The notes beneath the pieces are model-generated. The model saw only the letters and a list, made by a program, of their open reading frames with translations. It was not told where the DNA came from and ran no database searches. A program made the position numbers and the translations under genes. From the NCBI GenBank assembly GCA_031278215.1, contig JAITKV010000034.1:1-64000 (forward strand): a stretch of DNA of 64,000 nucleotides, given 5' to 3'. This DNA comes from Spirochaetaceae bacterium. GTDB taxonomy: Bacteria > Spirochaetota > Spirochaetia > Treponematales > Breznakiellaceae. Positions 49,103 to 58,730 of this stretch are shown piece after piece. Every line of letters begins with the position of its first letter. The first letter of the stretch is position 1.

Positions 49103-50590
49103 TTATAGTTCAGGCTCCGGCCTTTGCTCCGTCTGTTTTTCGGCGTCCTCCGGATCCCCGGAAGCTTCCGGCGTTTCTTCGCCGTCTTCGTCCTGCGCAT
49201 CCTCGTAGGAATCATCGGTCAGTAAGGCCATGGATCTTTTCTGCCAAGTCTGCATTTCTTCCATGGGAATTTCAATCCCGGCAATCTCCCCCATCACCTG
49301 AAGGGTTTCCACAATCGAAGATTTTTCTTCCACCCCCTGAATCAAAAACGAATCGATGGCTGCTTTTTTTGCTATAGCTTCGTCGATCGCGGGGTTCGTT
49401 CCCTGGTGATAGGCCCCCACATTAATAAGATCTTCGGCCTCGTTGTACACCGCCATAAGCCGCCGGATATAACCCGCGGCTTTTTGCGTGGCCGGTCCTG
49501 TAACCGCCGGGGCCAGCCGGGATATGCTTCCCAGTACGTCCACCGCCGGATAATGAAAGGCCTCCGCAAGCCGGCGGGAAAGGACTACATGGCCGTCCAG
49601 GATGCCGCGGACGGTATCCGAAACAGGTTCGTCCAGATCATCTCCGTCCACCAGGATCGTATAAAATCCCGTGATGGTTCCCTTATCAGAGGCCCCGCAG
49701 CGTTCTAAAAGTTTCGGCATGGAATCAAATACGCTGGGGGTATATCCTCTGGTAGCGGGAGGCTCCCCGGCGGCAAGGCCGATTTCCCGCTGGGCCCTGG
49801 CAAAGCGGGTTATGGAATCAAAAAGGAGCATCACGTCCAGGCCCTGATCCCGAAAGTATTCCGCCACCGCCGTGGCGGTGTAGGCGCCCCTAAGCCGGGC
49901 CAGGGGGGGCGAATTGGAAGGAGAAACCACCAGTACCGTCTTGGCCAGCCCCGCGGGCCCCAACTCGTGGGCGATAAAATCGTTTACTTCCCGGCCCCGT
50001 TCACCAATCAACGCGACCACATTTACATCGGCGTTGGTGTTCCGGGCCACCATACCCAGCAGGGTGGATTTTCCCACCCCGGAGCCGGCAAAAATACCAA
50101 GCCGCTGGCCCCGGCCTACAGAAAGAAGTCCGTCTATGGCCCTAACGCCGGTAACAATGCGCTGGGTTACCCGTCTGCGTTTAAGGGGATCCGGCGGCAG
50201 GGCCGTGGCGGGATAATGGATCCGGGAGGCAATTTCCCCCTTCTCGTCCAGGGGACGGCCCATGCAGTCCAGCACCCGGCCCAGCAGTTTTTTCGATACC
50301 GGAATCTCCAGCCGCCTGCCGGAAGCTATAACCCGGCTGCCGATTTCAATGCCTTCGATATCCCCGTAGGCCATAAGCTGGATTATATCTTCCCGCAGGC
50401 CCACCACTTCGGCCTGAATTATTCCGCTGCCCTTGGGCACTTCGATACGGCACTGTTCCCCGATAATAGCCTGGGGGCCCCGGCTTTCAATTAAAAGCCC
50501 CTGGACCTTAACCACGTGGCCTACGCATTTTATCGGATCCACCTGCTCCGCGGTTTCCAGGTATTTATCGAAAATTAAGGTTGAAATCAC
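49103..50590 (-). CDS. fliI: Flagellum-specific ATPase FliI
   Basis: A 495-residue export ATPase. The Walker A loop is FAGSGVGKSTLLGM, Walker B follows in LDVMLLFDSITRFARAQ, and ALIGERGREVNDFI and ATRGYTPSVFDSMPKLLERCG are signatures of the F1/T3SS ATPase family. The C-terminus carries a Glu/Asp-rich tail of about 40 residues (YEDAQDEDGEETPEASGD) beyond usual FliI. One base separates it from fliH, whose product regulates it. Confidence 0.95.
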   Translation of the reverse strand: MISTLIFDKYLETAEQVDPIKCVGHVVKVQGLLIESRGPQAIIGEQCRIEVPKGSGIIQAEVVGLREDIIQLMAYGDIEGIEIGSRVIASGRRLEIPVSKKLLGRVLDCMGRPLDEKGEIASRIHYPATALPPDPLKRRRVTQRIVTGVRAIDGLLSVGRGQRLGIFAGSGVGKSTLLGMVARNTNADVNVVALIGERGREVNDFIAHELGPAGLAKTVLVVSPSNSPPLARLRGAYTATAVAEYFRDQGLDVMLLFDSITRFARAQREIGLAAGEPPATRGYTPSVFDSMPKLLERCGASDKGTITGFYTILVDGDDLDEPVSDTVRGILDGHVVLSRRLAEAFHYPAVDVLGSISRLAPAVTGPATQKAAGYIRRLMAVYNEAEDLINVGAYHQGTNPAIDEAIAKKAAIDSFLIQGVEEKSSIVETLQVMGEIAGIEIPMEEMQTWQKRSMALLTDDSYEDAQDEDGEETPEASGDPEDAEKQTEQRPEPEL

Positions 50591-50591
50591 C

Positions 50592-51548
50592 CTATGCCCC
50601 TTCTATGGAGCCGGTTTTTGCCCGGCTCTTAATGGGAGCGATCTCCAGGATCTTCTGTTCCAGTTCAGAAAGCTGGCTGGAAATGCGGGCGTCAATTTCT
50701 CCAAAGTCTGTCTCGATTAGACATCCCCCCGGATCCACCGTGGTGTCTTCGATAATCTGTACCGACTTTGCCCCCTCTACCAGATTAATAAAATTCTTTT
50801 TATGCTCCGTGGCAAGTTTTAAGTCCATCATGTTTACCCGGATAATGATATTACCCCGGCCCTTTACCTTCCGCAGGGCTTCTATGACATTGGAAACAAC
50901 CACGTTGCGCTGGTTTTCGGAGATTACCTTAATTACCTTGCGGGAAATAAGCAGTACCAGATCGATGATCTGCCGCTCTGTTTCCGCAAGAATCTCCACC
51001 CGTTTTTCCTGAGCCCGTTCAAGGATCGTCTGGGTCCGCTCGACCAGCCGGGCCACCTCGTCCTTTCCTTCGGCAAAGCCCGTCTCCCGGCCCGCCTGGC
51101 GGCCTTCTTCTTCCGCGGTCCGGCGTTCCGTTTCAAAGGCCGCCAGGGAGTCTGCTTCGATCTGCGCGGCCCGGGCCTTGGCGTCGGCGATGATTTTTTC
51201 CGCTTCATCTTCCGCTTCCCGTTTTAAGGACTGGGCCTGATCGGTCTTGCGTTTTACTTCGCTAAAGGCTGTCTGCTCCGCTTCTTTAATAATTCCGTCT
51301 GCTTCTATTTTGGCGGAACGGACAAGGGCTTCTTTTTCCTGTTCCCACTGGATTTTAAATGTTTCCGCCTCCCGCCGCAGATCATCCGCGGTGGGGCCCG
51401 AGTATTCTTCTGCGGCGTCTTCAATCTCTTCTACCGCATCTTCCACCGGCGCCAGGTGTTCCATTCCGGGAAAGGCGCTGGGAGGATCAAGAAATATCTT
51501 GCTGTCCACCACGGTAATTTCGCCGGGCCTAAAAACTGCTTTTGCCAT
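50592..51548 (-). CDS. fliH: Flagellar assembly protein FliH
   Basis: A 318-residue regulator of FliI. It starts MAKAVFRPGEITVVDSKIFLD, has an acidic region (EDAVEEIEDAAEEYSG), a long Ala/Glu/Lys coiled coil (AEDEAEKIIADAKARAAQIE) and the FliH/V-ATPase subunit E-like C-terminus (VDPGGCLIETDFGEIDARI). Order between fliG and fliI is as in other treponemes. Confidence 0.9.
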   Translation of the reverse strand: MAKAVFRPGEITVVDSKIFLDPPSAFPGMEHLAPVEDAVEEIEDAAEEYSGPTADDLRREAETFKIQWEQEKEALVRSAKIEADGIIKEAEQTAFSEVKRKTDQAQSLKREAEDEAEKIIADAKARAAQIEADSLAAFETERRTAEEEGRQAGRETGFAEGKDEVARLVERTQTILERAQEKRVEILAETERQIIDLVLLISRKVIKVISENQRNVVVSNVIEALRKVKGRGNIIIRVNMMDLKLATEHKKNFINLVEGAKSVQIIEDTTVDPGGCLIETDFGEIDARISSQLSELEQKILEIAPIKSRAKTGSIEGA

Positions 51549-51601
51549 ACAACCAACCCCTTAATTCCCGCGGGCAAAGATTACCGCATAACCCGGCGCC
51601 C

Positions 51602-52657
51602 TTATACCACCAGTTCATCTTCTCCGGACCGGGCCACGACTATTTCGCCGGTATCTTCCAGGTGGCGGATTATAGAAACGATCTTCTGCTGCGCTTCTTC
51701 CACGTCCTTTAACCGTATGGGCCCCATGTATTCCATGTCTTCTTTCAGCATCCCCGCGGCCCGCTTACTCATGTTCCGGAATATCTTATCCTGCACTTCC
51801 GTGTCCACCGATTTAAGGGCCTTGGCCAATTCCTGGGAATCCACTTCCCGCATAACTTTTTGAATGGCCCTGTCGTCAAGCATCACAATATCCTCGAAGA
51901 CAAACATCCGCTTTTTAATCTCTTCCGCCAGTTCCGGATCCTCGTCTTCCAGGGCCTCGATGATCTGTTTTTCCGACGACCGGTCAACCAGGTTAAGGAT
52001 CTCCACAATGCTTTCCACGCCCCCGGCGGCGGTATAGTCTTCGCTGGACAGGGTAGAAAGTTTCTTTTCAAGAACCCGCTCCACCTCCCGAAGCACCTCG
52101 GGCGAAGTACGGTCCATGGTCGCGATGCGCCGGGCCACGTCGCTTTGTACCTCATGGGGAAGGTTCTGGAGTATTATCGAAGCTTTGTTGGGTTCCAGGT
52201 ACGCCAGAATAAGCGCGATGGTTTGGGGATGTTCCTGCTGAATAAAGTTTAAGAGGTGGGCCGGGTCGGTCCGGCGGATAAAGTCAAAGGGCCGCACCTG
52301 CAGACTCGATGTAAGGCGGTTAATAATGTCAATGGCCTTTTGGCTTCCCAGGGATTTTTCCAAAAGCTCCCGGGCATAGTCAATTCCCCCGGTGGTAATA
52401 AACTGGTTCGCCATCATTAGTTCCTGAAATTCCATAAGGATGGCGTCTTTTTGTTCCGGTTCTATGGTCTCAAGCCGGGCAATTTCAAAGGTCAAGGTTT
52501 CTATTTCATCTTCCCTAAGGTACTTAAAAATTTCCGCGGAAATTTCCGAACCTATGCTGACCAGAAATATGGCGGCTTTCTGCCGGCCGGTAAATTCCTT
52601 GTTTCCCTTTTTTTTAGAACCGGAGGAACCGGAGCTGGTACTCGTAGACTGGGCCAT
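51602..52657 (-). CDS. fliG: Flagellar motor switch protein FliG
   Basis: A 351-residue rotor protein. GRQKAAIFLVSIGSEISAEIFKYL (N domain), EHPQTIALILAYLEP (EHPQ motif of the middle domain) and the C-terminal charged helix MFVFEDIVMLDDRAIQKVMREV, which interacts with the stator, are all present. It carries a Ser/Gly/Lys-rich start (STSTSSGSSGSKKKG). Located four bases after fliF. Confidence 0.95.
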   Translation of the reverse strand: MAQSTSTSSGSSGSKKKGNKEFTGRQKAAIFLVSIGSEISAEIFKYLREDEIETLTFEIARLETIEPEQKDAILMEFQELMMANQFITTGGIDYARELLEKSLGSQKAIDIINRLTSSLQVRPFDFIRRTDPAHLLNFIQQEHPQTIALILAYLEPNKASIILQNLPHEVQSDVARRIATMDRTSPEVLREVERVLEKKLSTLSSEDYTAAGGVESIVEILNLVDRSSEKQIIEALEDEDPELAEEIKKRMFVFEDIVMLDDRAIQKVMREVDSQELAKALKSVDTEVQDKIFRNMSKRAAGMLKEDMEYMGPIRLKDVEEAQQKIVSIIRHLEDTGEIVVARSGEDELVV

Positions 52658-52660
52658 ATA

Positions 52661-54364
52661 TTAGTCCTCCAAAAGCCAGGTCCTGATAAGCTGGGCCGCG
52701 TCTTCCGGATGATCCTTGGCCATGCTGATGACATTTTCCTGCAGTTCCATCCGTTTTCGTTCTTCCACCGACAGGGATACTTCCACCCCTTCCTGTTCCG
52801 CTTCCAGCAGGGCTCTTTCCCGGGCCGCCTGCCGTTCCCGGGCCAGGGCTTCTTCATCCGCCAGCCGTTTCCGCTCAATAGCCTTGGTAACTAATCTAAA
52901 GGCCACAAAGGCAATAAGAAGGGCCGCCAGACCCAAGAGGAAAACGAATATGGTTTTCTGAATATTCTGCTGCCTAAAATAGGCGGCGTCTTCTTCTGCA
53001 AACTGTTTGGTCCGGTCAAAGGGAATGTTCCGCACCGTTACCGAGTCTCCCCGGACCGCGGTATAGCCGATGGCGTCCTGCACCAAAAGCTGGGCGTCTT
53101 TTAGTATCGCCGGATCCACCGGGGTATATTCCCGTTCAATAGAATTGTTGGGAAGGATTACCGGTTTTCCCTTTTCATCGTACTTGGGCTTCCAGATGCC
53201 GTCGATATTTACCGATACCGTAACCCTGTCTATTTCGGGCTTCCGTTCTTCTTCGGTAACTTCGTTGCTTACCAGGTTGTTTACCTGTTCCACATCCTGG
53301 GTTACCTTTCCTTGAATATTGGACATATCCTGCATGCTGGGCATTACATTGGGCTCCACCCCCGCGGGGCCCTCGGGATTAAAGCCCGTCCCTTCAAAGG
53401 TGGTTTTATACTTCGATTCGGAAAGTTTAATTGAGTCCACAATCAAGGAATCGTCATAGGCAAGTCCCGGAGTTTTTGATTTAAGGGTGGTGGGCAGATA
53501 CTCGGTTCTGTTTATAGACTTCTTTGACATGTCCATATCAAATTTAATATTGACATCCCGGACCCGGTCCAGGGAAAAGGTGCTTTGAAGGCTGGAAAGG
53601 ATAAGGGCCCGGTACTTTGTTTCCATGGTGAGGATGTACTTTTGCTGCCGTTCTATCAAAGACTGCTCGTCCCAGTCCGCCATGCCGGGGAAATCGTTCA
53701 GCACCATACCGGTCTGATCGGTAATAACAATGTTTTCATCCTTAAGCCCCTCTACGGCGTATTTAAGAAGCTTCTGGATCCCTTCGATTTTTTTCCGGTT
53801 TTGTACAATGTCGCTCCCCGGAGTGGGGGTAACAATAACGCTGGCGGTGGCGGGATTTTGTTCCGCCAGGAACAGGGTGTCCTTGGGTATAACGATGGAT
53901 ACGTTGGCGTCGTCCACCCCATCCAGGGCCTTAATATGTTCCCGGACCATCTGGGTTTGGGAGCGGAGGAAATTCACATTCCGGTCAAAATCCGTCAGGG
54001 TCCACCGTTCCCGGTCAAATATGGCCCAGGGATCGATCCCCGTGGGAATAAGGTCTTCCCGAATCAGAATGCCCCGGATCTTCCGGGCCGCGGACGCGTC
54101 GCTTACCATGATGGTCCCGTTGGCCCCCAGGGTAACCTTGTACCCTTCTTGGTTAATCCGGGTAATGATCCGGTCCCGGGCGTCTTCGTCGGCAATGGGC
54201 GCGTCGATCACCGGTACCAGGCTGGGGGATGAAGAGACCGATACCAGAGCAACGATTCCAATTATAAGAACCAGAGCGATACCGGCAAGCACTAATTTTT
54301 GAATCAGGCTCCACTTTCCCCAAAGATTTTTAACCTGTTCAAGAAGTTTTCGTAAGAATTCCAT
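52661..54364 (-). CDS. fliF: Flagellar MS-ring protein FliF
   Basis: A 567-residue inner-membrane protein forming the MS ring. Two membrane helices, near residues 20-42 (LVLAGIALVLIIGIVALVSV) and 450-472 (TIFVFLLGLAALLIAFVAFRLV), bracket the periplasmic ring-building domains (VRDVNIKFDMDMSKKS region; HIKALDGVDDANVSIVIP). The C-terminal tail (AQLIRTWLLED) contacts FliG. Confidence 0.95.
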   Translation of the reverse strand: MEFLRKLLEQVKNLWGKWSLIQKLVLAGIALVLIIGIVALVSVSSSPSLVPVIDAPIADEDARDRIITRINQEGYKVTLGANGTIMVSDASAARKIRGILIREDLIPTGIDPWAIFDRERWTLTDFDRNVNFLRSQTQMVREHIKALDGVDDANVSIVIPKDTLFLAEQNPATASVIVTPTPGSDIVQNRKKIEGIQKLLKYAVEGLKDENIVITDQTGMVLNDFPGMADWDEQSLIERQQKYILTMETKYRALILSSLQSTFSLDRVRDVNIKFDMDMSKKSINRTEYLPTTLKSKTPGLAYDDSLIVDSIKLSESKYKTTFEGTGFNPEGPAGVEPNVMPSMQDMSNIQGKVTQDVEQVNNLVSNEVTEEERKPEIDRVTVSVNIDGIWKPKYDEKGKPVILPNNSIEREYTPVDPAILKDAQLLVQDAIGYTAVRGDSVTVRNIPFDRTKQFAEEDAAYFRQQNIQKTIFVFLLGLAALLIAFVAFRLVTKAIERKRLADEEALARERQAARERALLEAEQEGVEVSLSVEERKRMELQENVISMAKDHPEDAAQLIRTWLLED

Positions 54365-54386
54365 TGTCCCCCCCCTAGTGTATCAG

Positions 54387-54770
54387 TTACCGTGTGTTAA
54401 TAACATCCTTCCAGGCCTGAACAATACGGTTCAGGATCGTCCTGGTAATATTCAGCGACATAGCAGCCCGGGCTTCGGCGTCGGCGATCTCGTGGACATC
54501 CACCGATTCGGGATCAATAATGGCCTGCTGCTCGATATACTCGGCCTGGATCTGGTAACCGCTTACCGCATCCAGGGCCTTAAGCATGGTTTCAGAAAAA
54601 AGACCGTCCCGCAGTACATTTTCCGCCCCTATTTTTTCTCCCAGCCCGGCAATCCCCGCGCCGGAGGCATTGTAAAATTCCTCGTTAAAAACCTTGGGCC
54701 TAAAATCGGGAAGCGACGCGGGCACCCGCGGCATGGGTACGGGGCTGTAGTATTGGGGTTTAATAGTCAT
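54387..54770 (-). CDS. fliE: Flagellar hook-basal body protein FliE
   Basis: A 127-residue adaptor between MS ring and rod. GDGLFSETMLKALDAVSGYQ-type centre and the conserved end EARAAMSLNITRTILNRIVQAWKD are characteristic. N-terminus is proline-rich (SPVPMPRVPASLPDF). Three bases after flgC. Confidence 0.9.
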   Translation of the reverse strand: MTIKPQYYSPVPMPRVPASLPDFRPKVFNEEFYNASGAGIAGLGEKIGAENVLRDGLFSETMLKALDAVSGYQIQAEYIEQQAIIDPESVDVHEIADAEARAAMSLNITRTILNRIVQAWKDVINTR

Positions 54771-54773
54771 GTA

Positions 54774-55235
54774 TTATCTTCCTCCTATTTCAAGGGCCCG
54801 CTGGAACATGGATTTATACCCTTCCACAACCTGGGCGTTGGCCTCGTAGGCCCGGTTGGCTTCTATAAGATCCACCATTTCTGTTACAATATCGATGTTA
54901 GGAAAAAGCACATATCCCGTATCGGGACCCTCCAGAATTGCATCCCGGTGGGTGGGATCGTATACTTTGCGCAGTTCCGTCGTGTAGTCCTTTTCAAGCC
55001 CCACCAGCCGAACTCCCTGTCCCGGCCCGTTGTCCAGCATCTGGGGTAAAAACGGAGAGCGCCAATAGGGCTGCTGCACCCGGGGCCGCAGGACGGTTCT
55101 GGTTCTTCTAAAGACCCCGCCCTCGTTGGTCCTGGTGGTATTGATATTTGAAATGTTATCGGCAATAACATCTCCCCGGGCCCGCTGGGCGCTCATGCCG
55201 GTGGAAGCAATATTAATTGAAGTAAAAAGTCCCAT
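54774..55235 (-). CDS. flgC: Flagellar basal-body rod protein FlgC
   Basis: A 153-residue rod protein. Start MGLFTSINIASTGMSAQRARGDVIADNISNIN and end MVDLIEANRAYEANAQVVEG match the paired helical termini of rod proteins. Two bases after flgB. Confidence 0.95.
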   Translation of the reverse strand: MGLFTSINIASTGMSAQRARGDVIADNISNINTTRTNEGGVFRRTRTVLRPRVQQPYWRSPFLPQMLDNGPGQGVRLVGLEKDYTTELRKVYDPTHRDAILEGPDTGYVLFPNIDIVTEMVDLIEANRAYEANAQVVEGYKSMFQRALEIGGR

Positions 55236-55237
55236 AA

Positions 55238-55651
55238 TTACGCCCTCAATACCAGGCTTACCTGGCCGTATTCAAACGCCGCCGCATGGGCGTACAGGGT
55301 ATACTGCATCTGGTTTTTTAGGATCCTGTTGAATTCCACTTCCGGATCCACATTATTCCCGTTATTGTTGTAGGTGCTTAGATAATCCAGCACCCGCCGG
55401 GGCTGCACATCCTGGTAATCCAACCGGGTCCAGTTGCTGACATGCCGGGAATCGGTTCGGGCCATTTGAAAATCCGGTTTGTAATTTTCCGAAAGAACGG
55501 CCTTTTTTAACTGCGATTCAAAGTTAACTTCGGTCCGCTTCCAGTTGGGGCTCCCCGCATTGGTCAGGTTGTCGGCATACACCGAATGCCGCAGCACCCC
55601 CACATCCATGCCACGGTTAAGTAAATCCAGGGTTCGTGAAAAATTACTCAT
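55238..55651 (-). CDS. flgB: Flagellar basal-body rod protein FlgB
   Basis: A 137-residue proximal rod protein, first gene of the flagellar block. LLNRGMDVGVLRHSVYADNLTNAGSPNWKR is the FlgB signature. AGAGGTGGT precedes the ATG. A sigma-28-like sequence lies just upstream, overlapping the hslU stop. Confidence 0.95.
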   Translation of the reverse strand: MSNFSRTLDLLNRGMDVGVLRHSVYADNLTNAGSPNWKRTEVNFESQLKKAVLSENYKPDFQMARTDSRHVSNWTRLDYQDVQPRRVLDYLSTYNNNGNNVDPEVEFNRILKNQMQYTLYAHAAAFEYGQVSLVLRA

Positions 55652-55670
55652 CCCTATACCACCTCTCTTT

Positions 55671-55701
55671 TTATCATCGGCCTTTTTCGTCCCGTCCTTT
55701 A
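55671..55701 (-). promoter_or_regulatory. Sigma-28-like promoter upstream of flgB
   Basis: TAAA (55701-55698), 16 bases, GCCGATGA (55681-55674), close to the FliA consensus TAAA-N15-GCCGATAA. Predicted start near 55667 leaves a 15-base leader that includes the flgB ribosome site. The TAAA includes the hslU stop codon. Confidence 0.5.
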
Positions 55702-57243
55702 TAAAATATACCGGCCCAGATCCTGATCCATGGCCAGATTCGAAAGCTTTTCGTTTACATACTCTTCGGTAATTACTACCTTCGCGGGGGCAATATCCGG
55801 GGCCTCGAAGGATAGTTCTTCCAAAAGGGTTTCCATAATCGTGTGGAGCCGCCGGGCCCCGATATTTTCCAGCCTGGCGTTGACTTCCGCGGCCAGGGTG
55901 GCCAGGCGCTGGATTGCCTCTTCGGTGAATTCAATATCCACCTTTTCCGTGGAAAGCAGGTCCCGGTACTGCCTGGTTAGGGCGTTTTTGGGCTCCCGGA
56001 GGATCCGCAGAAATTCTTCTTTACCCAGCGAATCCAGTTCCACCCGCAGGGGAAAACGGCCCTGGAGTTCCGGAATCAGGTCCGAGGGCTTGCTTACATT
56101 AAAGGCCCCGGCGGCAATAAAAAGAATGTGGCTTGTATCCACGGCCCCCCATTTGGTATTAACCGTGGCCCCCTCCACAATGGGAAGTATATCCCGCTGC
56201 ACCCCTTCCCGGGAAACATCGGGGCCGCCGCCCCGGTCTCCCCGGACGGCGATTTTGTCTATCTCGTCAATAAAAACTATCCCCGTTTCTTCCACCCGCT
56301 TTCGGGCTTCGTCGCTTACCCGGTCCCGGTCTATAAGTTTTTCCGACTCTTCGGCAATAAGGATCTCCCGGGCCCGCTTGACGGTGACAAGCTTTTTCTT
56401 TTTATTACCCCCAAAAAAACCGGCAATTCCCGAAAGGCTCGATTCCAGATCTTCAAAACTGCCGCCCATCATTTCTATAGAAGGAAACTGGGGATTCTGA
56501 TTAACGGTAATTTCTACGGTTCCCTCTTCCAGCTTTCCCTCCCGCAGCCAGGTTCTGAATTTTTCCCTGGTATGATCCGGAATCTCCTGGGGGGGGGCCT
56601 TTTCGTCCCCCGGTTCGTCTTCCGGCGTCCCGGGGGCTATGTTTAGTTCCGCCTTTTCAAGCTCCCCTTCCCCGGACTGGCGTATCAGGGGAATTCCCAC
56701 CTGTATGGCGGTACCCATTATTCCCGGGCCGTTGTCGTTATTAAACGCAAAGGAACCCACAGGCCGGATTACCGGGCCCCCCTCTTTCTTTTTTTCCTTG
56801 TCCTTTTTGCCCGGCCGGGGCACCAAAAGATCCAACAGGGCTTCTTCGGCCCGCTTTTCCGCGTCCGCGTTCACCGACTGCTGCATCTCCTGCTTAACCA
56901 TCTGGACCCCCGCGGCCATAAGATCCCGGATCATGGATTCCACATCCCGGCCCACATATCCCACTTCGGTGTACTTGGTGGCCTCTACTTTTATAAAGGG
57001 AGAGTTGGCAAGCCGGGCCAGGCGGCGGGCAATTTCCGTCTTGCCCACCCCCGTGGGTCCTATCATCAGGATATTCTTGGGGGCAATATCTTCCCTAATC
57101 TCCGGATCCAGTTTTATCCGCCGGATCCGGTTACGCAGGGCCACCGCCACCGCCCGTTTTGCCTTTTTCTGGCCCACAATGTATTTATCAAGTTCCGCCA
57201 CGATTTCCTTGGGGGTTAGGCGGTCAAGGTTCTTTTCTTTCAT
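55699..57243 (-). CDS. hslU: HslU, ATPase subunit of HslUV protease
   Basis: A 514-residue AAA+ unfoldase. LTPKEIVAELDKYIVGQKKAK, Walker A GPTGVGKTEIARRLA, IKVEATKYTEVGYVGRDV (pore loop) and Walker B GIVFIDEIDKIA, then the C-terminus ending GRYIL that docks HslV. The I domain is enlarged (charged segment KDKEKKKEGG). It overlaps hslV by one base. Confidence 0.96.
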   Translation of the reverse strand: MKEKNLDRLTPKEIVAELDKYIVGQKKAKRAVAVALRNRIRRIKLDPEIREDIAPKNILMIGPTGVGKTEIARRLARLANSPFIKVEATKYTEVGYVGRDVESMIRDLMAAGVQMVKQEMQQSVNADAEKRAEEALLDLLVPRPGKKDKEKKKEGGPVIRPVGSFAFNNDNGPGIMGTAIQVGIPLIRQSGEGELEKAELNIAPGTPEDEPGDEKAPPQEIPDHTREKFRTWLREGKLEEGTVEITVNQNPQFPSIEMMGGSFEDLESSLSGIAGFFGGNKKKKLVTVKRAREILIAEESEKLIDRDRVSDEARKRVEETGIVFIDEIDKIAVRGDRGGGPDVSREGVQRDILPIVEGATVNTKWGAVDTSHILFIAAGAFNVSKPSDLIPELQGRFPLRVELDSLGKEEFLRILREPKNALTRQYRDLLSTEKVDIEFTEEAIQRLATLAAEVNARLENIGARRLHTIMETLLEELSFEAPDIAPAKVVITEEYVNEKLSNLAMDQDLGRYIL

Positions 57244-57791
57244 TATTCTTTTAGTTCCTCCAGTGTAATCTGGCTGTTGGTATAGATACAGATAGTTCCT
57301 GCAATTTCAAGACTGCGCTTTGCGATTTCCGAGGCCGAAAGACTGCTTCCGTCCAGGTACGCCAGGGCCGCGGCATAGGCATAGTTGCCCCCGGATCCTA
57401 TAGCCAGGATGTCTTCGGCGGGTTCTATTACATCCCCGGTGCCGGAGATAAGCAGGGTTTTTTTAGTATCCGCCACCAGCAGCATCGCTTCCAGGCGCCG
57501 CAGGGCCCTGTCGGTGCGCCAGTCCTTAGCCAGTTCCACCGCGGACCGGGCCAGATCCCCTGAATATTCTTTAAGCTTGCTTTCAAAGCGGTCAAAGAGG
57601 GTAAAGGCGTCGGCGGTGGCCCCCGCAAAGCCGCAGAGGACCTTGTTGTCCCACAGCCGCCTGACTTTGCGGGCATTGTTTTTTACCACCGTTTCTCCCA
57701 GGGTTACCTGTCCGTCCCCGGCCATGGCTACCTCTCCGTTTCTTCTAACCGCCACTACGGTGGTGGATCTGAACCGTACTTTATCTTCCAT
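57243..57791 (-). CDS. hslV: HslV, peptidase subunit of HslUV protease
   Basis: A 182-residue N-terminal threonine hydrolase. The catalytic Thr begins the [21 protein letters not shown] block at about residue 10, so a nine-residue leader (MEDKVRFRS) must be removed or tolerated. [16 protein letters not shown] is the second signature. Stop/start overlap with hslU. Confidence 0.95.
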   Translation of the reverse strand: MEDKVRFRSTTVVAVRRNGEVAMAGDGQVTLGETVVKNNARKVRRLWDNKVLCGFAGATADAFTLFDRFESKLKEYSGDLARSAVELAKDWRTDRALRRLEAMLLVADTKKTLLISGTGDVIEPAEDILAIGSGGNYAYAAALAYLDGSSLSASEIAKRSLEIAGTICIYTNSQITLEELKE

Positions 57792-57794
57792 AGC

Positions 57795-58730
57795 TTATTC
57801 TCCTTTTAGCCGCTGCGCATGGGGATGGGCCTTCACATACACCTGCCTAAGCCGTTCCATATCCACATGGGCGTACCGGGCGGTGGTGGAAATACTGGCA
57901 TGGCCCAGGAGTTCCTGCACCAGCCGGACGTCGCAGCCGGAGTTTACCAGGTGGGTGGCAAAACTATGGCGCAGCGCATGGGGATGAATATGCTTCCCCA
58001 GTCCCGAACGGTCCCCGTAGCGGCCTATAATCCACCGGACCCCGGGAACAGAAATGCCGTCCCCCCGGCGGTTAATAAAAACCTTATCGGTGGGCTTTTC
58101 TGCCTTAATCCGGGCGGCCCGCAGGGGCAGGTACTCTTTCAGCGCCCGGGCGGCTTCTTCAGAAAAAAACACGTACCGTTCCTTGTCTCCTTTTCCCGTT
58201 ACCCTGGCGCCGCCGCCGCCGGGATCCAGCTTTTCCATCGAAAGGGATACCAGTTCCGATATCCGCAGCCCCGCGGAATACATGACCAGGATAAGGGCCC
58301 TGTCCCGGACCGGCCATAATATGCCTTCCCGGGCGGGAAGCCCCGCAAAGGAGGCCATTTCCCCCTCCCACAAAAAAACCGGCAAAGTTTTAGGGGCCCG
58401 CAAATTCCGGATCCCCGCGGCGGGATTGTCCCGGCGTTTTCCCCTGCGGATAAGCCAACGGTAAAAGCCCCGGATGGAAGACAGGGCCCTGTTAACGCTT
58501 ACCGGCGCACTTCCTTCCGCCGAAAGGTCCGCGATAAAACCCTGCACTTCCCCGGGCGCGGCGGTTTCTGCCTGAATATCATGGTTGCCGCAGTATGCGG
58601 CAAAGTGGTCCAGATCCTTTCCGTAGGCCGCCAGGGTCCGTTCCGACATTCCCCGAACCGCCTTAAGATAGCGCAGGTACTCTTCCATCGCGCCGTGTAC
58701 CGGATCCGGCGCATGCGCCGCGGCCTTCAT
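57795..58730 (-). CDS. xerC: Tyrosine recombinase, XerC-like
   Basis: A 311-residue recombinase. SAM-like N domain (MEEYLRYLKAVRGMSERTLAAY), catalytic Arg in SAGLRISELVSL, Lys loop, HALRHSFATHL (His-x-x-Arg), LGHASISTTARYAHV (His and nucleophile Tyr). It resolves chromosome dimers with a XerD partner (second recombinase at 62452). Four-base overlap with topA. Confidence 0.88.
   Translation of the reverse strand: MKAAAHAPDPVHGAMEEYLRYLKAVRGMSERTLAAYGKDLDHFAAYCGNHDIQAETAAPGEVQGFIADLSAEGSAPVSVNRALSSIRGFYRWLIRRGKRRDNPAAGIRNLRAPKTLPVFLWEGEMASFAGLPAREGILWPVRDRALILVMYSAGLRISELVSLSMEKLDPGGGGARVTGKGDKERYVFFSEEAARALKEYLPLRAARIKAEKPTDKVFINRRGDGISVPGVRWIIGRYGDRSGLGKHIHPHALRHSFATHLVNSGCDVRLVQELLGHASISTTARYAHVDMERLRQVYVKAHPHAQRLKGE

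Noticed and set aside
57243-57791. HslV inactive because Thr is not at position 2
   Set aside because: Short leaders before the catalytic Thr occur in other bacterial HslV proteins, so this is not taken as a defect.
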